Shown piece by piece: positions 52,922 to 56,188 of a stretch of 56,188 nt of DNA; within the stretch, counting starts at the first letter, position 1; each line of letters begins with the position of its first letter. Under the pieces are notes generated by a model. That model saw only the letters and a program-made list of their open reading frames with translations. It made no database searches and had not been told where the DNA came from. The DNA comes from Methylibium sp. (GTDB taxonomy: Bacteria > Pseudomonadota > Gammaproteobacteria > Burkholderiales > Burkholderiaceae_C). The stretch covers positions 1 to 56,188 of the forward strand of contig PNNH01000004.1 in NCBI GenBank assembly GCA_013824165.1, written 5' to 3'. A program made the translations under genes and the position numbers.

Positions 52922-53494
52922 GTGAACCTCGCCCCCATTGCACAGACCCTCCTTGCCACCACGTTGCTCACCATGGCGGCCCTGACCCACGCCAACCCAG
53001 CCGAGCGGATGATGCAGACCGCCCTCAAGCTGCAAGAACTCGAAGACTCTGGCTTCAAGAGCGTCAAGGCTGATGAAATGAAGGCCCTGCGAACCGAGTA
53101 CAAAGTCGCCGCCGAAGCCACTCAGTCCTTGGCTCGTGCCAACGTGGCGCGGCTCACTGCAGGCAAGAACCCTGCCGATGTCGACAAGGCTGTGCGCGAG
53201 GCCGACAAAAAGGCCCAGACACCCGCCAAGGTCATTGCTGTCATTGACAGCATGGGTGGCCCCTTCAAAGCCATGCAACAGGTCGATTCGGTGTTTGCTG
53301 AATTCAACCGTGAGGCCTTGGCCGGCAGCCAAAAGTTTGCGTTCAACTTCGACGCCGAACGGCTGATGATGCTGGCGCTGGGCGTTGGCGATGTACAGGC
53401 ACGGACCATCATGAAGGCGGGCAGTGCGCGCTGTTACTTCTTGATGTGGGTGGGGCGCCGAAGTGAGCAAACTGCATACGACTTGTGCGGTTGA
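52922..53494 (+). CDS. Helical exported protein of unknown function
   Basis: A 190-residue protein from a GTG preceded by AGGAG at six bases. A signal peptide ends THANPAE near residue 25. The mature part is predicted almost all helical (MMQTALKLQELED, EYKVAAEATQSLARANVARL, ADVDKAVREADKKAQ), with one Cys pair near the C-terminus (RCYFLMW, DLCG). No family recognised. The lipoprotein gene follows after 46 bases, so they probably share a transcript. A helical secreted protein beside a CsgG-like lipoprotein could be a partner or substrate, which is guesswork. Confidence 0.65.
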   Translation: MNLAPIAQTLLATTLLTMAALTHANPAERMMQTALKLQELEDSGFKSVKADEMKALRTEYKVAAEATQSLARANVARLTAGKNPADVDKAVREADKKAQTPAKVIAVIDSMGGPFKAMQQVDSVFAEFNREALAGSQKFAFNFDAERLMMLALGVGDVQARTIMKAGSARCYFLMWVGRRSEQTAYDLCG

Positions 53495-53540
53495 GCCGAT
53501 AGCGATCGATGTTCATCTCCGACCGCATGAGGCGATAGCA

Positions 53541-55121
53541 ATGACAGCGTTCTCGAATCAAAGCTGCGCACTCGCGGTCGGCGGGCTCCTCGCCCTCACC
53601 GCCTGCAGCAACACCCCCAGCCAGCAAACCCTGCAAACCGTGCGCGGCGAGGCCAACCCGACCGACAAGGCGCAGCGCACCATCACCAACTTCACGCCGG
53701 CCCTGCGCTGCATGGACGAGCTGATGTTCAAGAAGGGCACGCGTGACGTGACCCTGATGATGGAGGAGCTGCGCGACAGCACCGGGAGGGTTCAGATCAG
53801 CACGCGCGACATGATGACCTCTGCGGTGTCGGAGATGACACGCCGCTCGCGCGCCGTGCGCCTGTCGGTGTTCGGCAGCGACCAGCAGAACCTGGCGCAG
53901 CTGCTGCAGCAGGCGCAGAAGAACAGCGTTTTCCAGGTGGTGCCGGAATTCAATGTGCGCGGCACCGTCAGCCAGCTCGACGAGGACGTGAAGCGCAGCA
54001 GCGCCAGCTTCGGCTTGCAGATCCAGGAGCTCTTTGGCCTGCGCCTGGCCAGCGAAACGCGCTTTTCGGTGCTGGCCTTCGACGCGGCCGTGGTGCGAAC
54101 CGACACCTTCACGCTGGTGCCGGGTGTCACGTCCAAGAACACCACCGTGCTGGCGCGGCGCGACAGCAGCGCCGGTGACGGGCAGGCGCGCATCCAGAGC
54201 GCGGGCACGGTGTTCGCGTTCTCGTCCGGGCGGTCTGAAGGCACCTCGGGCGCAGCGCGCAATATGGTCGAGTTGGCCGTCATCGAACTGGTGGGCAAGC
54301 TCATCAAGGCGCCGTACTGGCAGTGCCTGGGCATCGATGACAGCCACCCCGAAGTGCAGCGCGAAATCGAAGACTGGTTCCTCGGCATGGACGAAGCCGA
54401 GCGCACCGTCTACCTGAAGACGCGCCTGCGTGAACGCGGCTACTTCGACGGCGCGCTGGACGCCAGCACCACGCCGGCCTTCAACACCGCGCTGCAGGCC
54501 TACCGCAGCGCCCTGGGCCTCGCCGCAGCGGCCGCGCCCGTGGACCTGCCCTTCTTCACGCGCCTGATCACCCGCGCCGTGCCAACCGGACCTTTCGGCG
54601 TGTTGCCGCGCACCAGCGCCGCCACCGCCAACGCAACCGCCCCGACCGCCAGTGAACCCACGCCCACCGCGGCTGCGGCGCAAACCGTGTCCGCCACCGC
54701 CAACACACCGCCTGCTGCAGCTGCGCCAGCGCTGCCAACTGCGCACCTGCAACTCAAAGCCGCTGGCAGCGCGGTGCAGCTGAATCTCCAGCTCAAGGGT
54801 GCAGAAGGGGCCTATGTGTATTGCTACGCGCAAGACCCGGCTTCGGGCTCGGTGCGGCGCATCTTCCCCAACCGCTTCGCGACCGACCCCCGCGTGAACG
54901 CCAACCGCGGCGTGGCCTTGCCTGGCCGCGGGGCTTTCAAGCTGGCGCCGCAACACCAGTACGCCTGCGTGCTGGCCCCGCGGGAAGTCTACGGCGCACT
55001 GCCGCCGCAGCTGCGCTGGGGCGACTTCGAAGACATCCGCCTGACCGACTTCGACGCCATCCGCGACCGCTTCGCCGAGGCGTCCGGCCTGCCCGTGGTG
55101 CTGTTGCGCCCGCAACCATGA
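53541..55121 (+). CDS. CsgG-like lipoprotein with peptidoglycan-binding-like and DUF4384 domains
   Basis: A 526-residue lipoprotein: signal peptide with lipobox LTAC (Cys near residue 22). Residues about 45-280 resemble the CsgG/HfaB outer-membrane secretion family (ELRDSTGRVQISTRDMMTSAV, FNVRGTVSQLDEDVK, AVVRTDTFTLVPGVTSKN, VELAVIELVGKLIKAPYWQCL). Residues about 285-345 resemble a peptidoglycan-binding helix bundle (LRERGYFDGALDASTTPAFNTALQAYRSA). After an Ala/Thr/Pro linker (about 375-425), a DUF4384 domain follows (VYCYAQDPASGSVRRIFPNRF, RGVALPG). The ATG at 53541 gives the lipoprotein signal; the open frame runs 26 codons further upstream from a GTG at 53463. CsgG similarity is by pattern only. 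Confidence 0.65.
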   Translation: MTAFSNQSCALAVGGLLALTACSNTPSQQTLQTVRGEANPTDKAQRTITNFTPALRCMDELMFKKGTRDVTLMMEELRDSTGRVQISTRDMMTSAVSEMTRRSRAVRLSVFGSDQQNLAQLLQQAQKNSVFQVVPEFNVRGTVSQLDEDVKRSSASFGLQIQELFGLRLASETRFSVLAFDAAVVRTDTFTLVPGVTSKNTTVLARRDSSAGDGQARIQSAGTVFAFSSGRSEGTSGAARNMVELAVIELVGKLIKAPYWQCLGIDDSHPEVQREIEDWFLGMDEAERTVYLKTRLRERGYFDGALDASTTPAFNTALQAYRSALGLAAAAAPVDLPFFTRLITRAVPTGPFGVLPRTSAATANATAPTASEPTPTAAAAQTVSATANTPPAAAAPALPTAHLQLKAAGSAVQLNLQLKGAEGAYVYCYAQDPASGSVRRIFPNRFATDPRVNANRGVALPGRGAFKLAPQHQYACVLAPREVYGALPPQLRWGDFEDIRLTDFDAIRDRFAEASGLPVVLLRPQP

Positions 55122-55310
55122 GCACCGGGGCGCTGGACGCCGCGTAGCCGATCAGTGCGCTGAACGACGCACCCGTCAGCCGCGTGGCCCTGCCACGCCC
55201 GGCCGAAGAGCAGTTTGCGCAGGCGGTGGATTTTGCCTACCGTGGCCTGTGCGACGAGCTGTGGCGCCTACCGCCGCGACCTTTGCCCAATTTCGCCTTC
55301 AAGTCGCCGC

Positions 55311-55339
55311 AAAAAAAGAGCCACCGCAAGGGTGGCTCT
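55311..55339 (-). terminator. Rho-independent terminator, probably of a disrupted tRNA-Ser gene
   Basis: Perfect nine-base stem AGAGCCACC (55317-55325) / GGTGGCTCT (55331-55339), five-base loop; on the minus strand a seven-T run follows (A-run at 55311-55317). No minus-strand gene with a complete end lies before it except the tRNA-like remnant at 55345. The 55122-55310 stretch to its left has no recognisable gene. Confidence 0.85.
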
Positions 55340-55344
55340 GTCAT

Positions 55345-55358
55345 TGGCGGAGAGGGAG
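55345..55358 (-). other. Remnant of a tRNA-Ser 3' end, likely attachment site (attL)
   Basis: On the minus strand CTCCCTCTCCGCCA ends in CCA and matches the 3' acceptor strand of a tRNA-Ser of the GGAGAGG/CCTCTCC type. No tRNA body precedes it: the sequence further upstream on that strand does not fold into T, variable or anticodon arms. A tRNA-style terminator follows after five bases. This is the pattern left when a phage or island integrates in the 3' end of a tRNA gene, with the intact tRNA at the far side of the element. Confidence 0.6.
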
Positions 55359-55425
55359 AACTCCACATATCGCCTATTCATGGTGCCTATCCGGCAGCAG
55401 CAGCACCTGATGCCTACGCGGATGC

Positions 55426-55764
55426 CTACACATTCACGCGGCCGGCCCACCGCTCAGCCTGCAGCATCACCTCGCGCCCATGCCGATCGGCCACGCCCTC
55501 GACGATGCCGAACTCATCGCGCAGCAAGCGAGCTATGCCACGATAGTCGGCCCGGCCAAGATCGGCGCCGTCCCGGCGCAGCATCCCGCTCAGAAAGGCT
55601 CGCGATCCGAACAGGTCAGCCTGCAGCACCGCGTCGAAGGGGCGATGCGCCTCGTAGCCTCCCGGCTCGGCGTAGCCCCTCAACGTCAGCTTGCGCACCT
55701 CCAGCCACTCGCCAGGCCCCACCAATGCCCGTAAGTGCATGGTGAGTTCGGCGTGCCAGTGCAT
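55426..55764 (-). CDS. Phage-like small protein of unknown function
   Basis: A 112-residue protein (RIGHT-hand side of the attachment remnant, six bases downstream of the holin-like gene). Predicted strand-rich core (WLEVRKLTLRGYAEPGG, AVLQADLFGSRAFLSGMLRRDGADLG) with helix in RGIARLLRDEFGI. I do not recognise a family. Position next to a short membrane protein and an attachment-like site suggests the end of a prophage lysis or tail region. Confidence 0.55.
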   Translation of the reverse strand: MHWHAELTMHLRALVGPGEWLEVRKLTLRGYAEPGGYEAHRPFDAVLQADLFGSRAFLSGMLRRDGADLGRADYRGIARLLRDEFGIVEGVADRHGREVMLQAERWAGRVNV

Positions 55765-55770
55765 GACGCG

Positions 55771-56187
55771 CTACTTCTGCGCCGCCCGGTCGTCCTTGCG
55801 CTGGCTGCCGAAGCTGGAGCCCAACCAAAAGGCGCCAACGGTCAGGATCACGCCAAGCACTGCGGTGACGATCTGGGTGCGAAGCTCGCTCGTGTAGCTC
55901 GCAGGGTGGACATAGAAAACATCCACAAGCAGCATCGCCGGGAAGACCATCAGCAGGATGGAAATCAGGAAGGCCGGCGAGTGCAGCGGAGAGCGGCCAG
56001 ATTCGGAGAACGCGGCATCAGCCTTGCGCGCACCGTCGATGCCACCACCGCCCGCTTCGGTCAGCTCAAACCACCGGGCCTCCACAGCCTGGCTTGCCGC
56101 CTGCGCGGCCTGCGGGTCTGCCTTGATCGACTCGATGGCCTCTTGCACGTTACGTGCGCCCACGGATTCGGTGACGATGCCGATCAC
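55771..56187 (-). CDS. Short membrane protein, phage holin-like (probably incomplete at the window edge)
   Basis: At least 138 residues; the first visible codon is GTG at 56187, one base from the window end, so the true start may lie outside. An N-terminal charged helical part (VQEAIESIKADPQAAQAA) is followed by two transmembrane segments (about residues 73-92 and 107-127) and a basic C-terminal tail. Similar architecture occurs in phage-encoded membrane proteins annotated as holin-like, but function is inference. Confidence 0.5.
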   Translation of the reverse strand: MIGIVTESVGARNVQEAIESIKADPQAAQAASQAVEARWFELTEAGGGGIDGARKADAAFSESGRSPLHSPAFLISILLMVFPAMLLVDVFYVHPASYTSELRTQIVTAVLGVILTVGAFWLGSSFGSQRKDDRAAQK

Positions 56188-56188
56188 G

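Noticed and set aside
53409-55115. A 568-codon minus-strand frame opposite the CsgG-like lipoprotein
   Set aside because: The plus-strand product has a signal peptide, lipobox and domain patterns; the minus-strand product does not.
55345-55430. A complete tRNA-Ser gene
   Set aside because: Only the 3' acceptor strand and CCA are present; T, anticodon and D arms cannot be formed from the sequence upstream on the minus strand.

Overview
The window is GC-rich DNA whose gene content and order point to a betaproteobacterium of the order Burkholderiales, probably near Roseateles/Paucibacter/Mitsuaria. The main evidence is the cysS - DNA glycosylase - accA - tilS - lysC - tRNA-Ser row, preceded divergently by TPR - ppiA - ppiB - lpxH, plus UbiM-type ubiquinone chemistry and a PEP-CTERM protein. 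The genus is inference; no search was possible.

Layout. 1-0.8 kb: a hipBA toxin-antitoxin pair cut by the left edge, with two matching operators. 0.8-2.1 kb: decayed DNA with a truncated, frameshifted comEC remnant. 2.2-6.4 kb: RidA-like protein, DsbB, an EptB-type phosphoethanolamine transferase and a UbiM-like hydroxylase. 6.4-14.5 kb: envelope proteins (PEP-CTERM protein, lipoprotein gamma-glutamyltranspeptidase, HEXXH lipoprotein, DUF1501/DUF1800 pair). 14.6-20.0 kb: 3-oxoacid CoA-transferase, an outer-membrane barrel with a fused periplasmic binding protein, a hotdog thioesterase, a PAS-LuxR regulator and a GNAT.

20.0-30.5 kb is the most coherent system: an eight-gene minus-strand operon (secreted cyanophycinase, two ABC permeases, CphZ/AotO dipeptide hydrolase, ABC ATPase, ArgR-type AraC regulator, arginine succinyltransferase and a shorter paralogue) facing a TonB-dependent receptor. 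The shared promoter region holds a two-half-site match to the Pseudomonas ArgR consensus. Read together, the genes would cleave external cyanophycin to beta-Asp-Arg, import it, split it and start arginine catabolism. No periplasmic binding protein for the ABC transporter is present, and the later arginine succinyltransferase pathway genes are not in the window.

30.6-36 kb: thioesterase, YceH, SDR, ETF-ubiquinone oxidoreductase, vapBC, PaiB-like protein. 36.2-48.1 kb: conserved housekeeping block (tRNA-Ser, lysC, tilS, accA, glycosylase, cysS, TPR, two cyclophilins, lpxH, mtfA, TPR-GGDEF, Lrp). 48.2-55.1 kb: an accessory cluster of a large SARP-like (BTAD/NB-ARC/TPR) regulator, two orphan exported proteins and a CsgG-like/DUF4384 lipoprotein, possibly an undescribed envelope or secretion system. 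55.3 kb to the end: a terminator, a remnant of a tRNA-Ser 3' end and phage-like genes, consistent with the edge of a prophage integrated in a tRNA-Ser gene.
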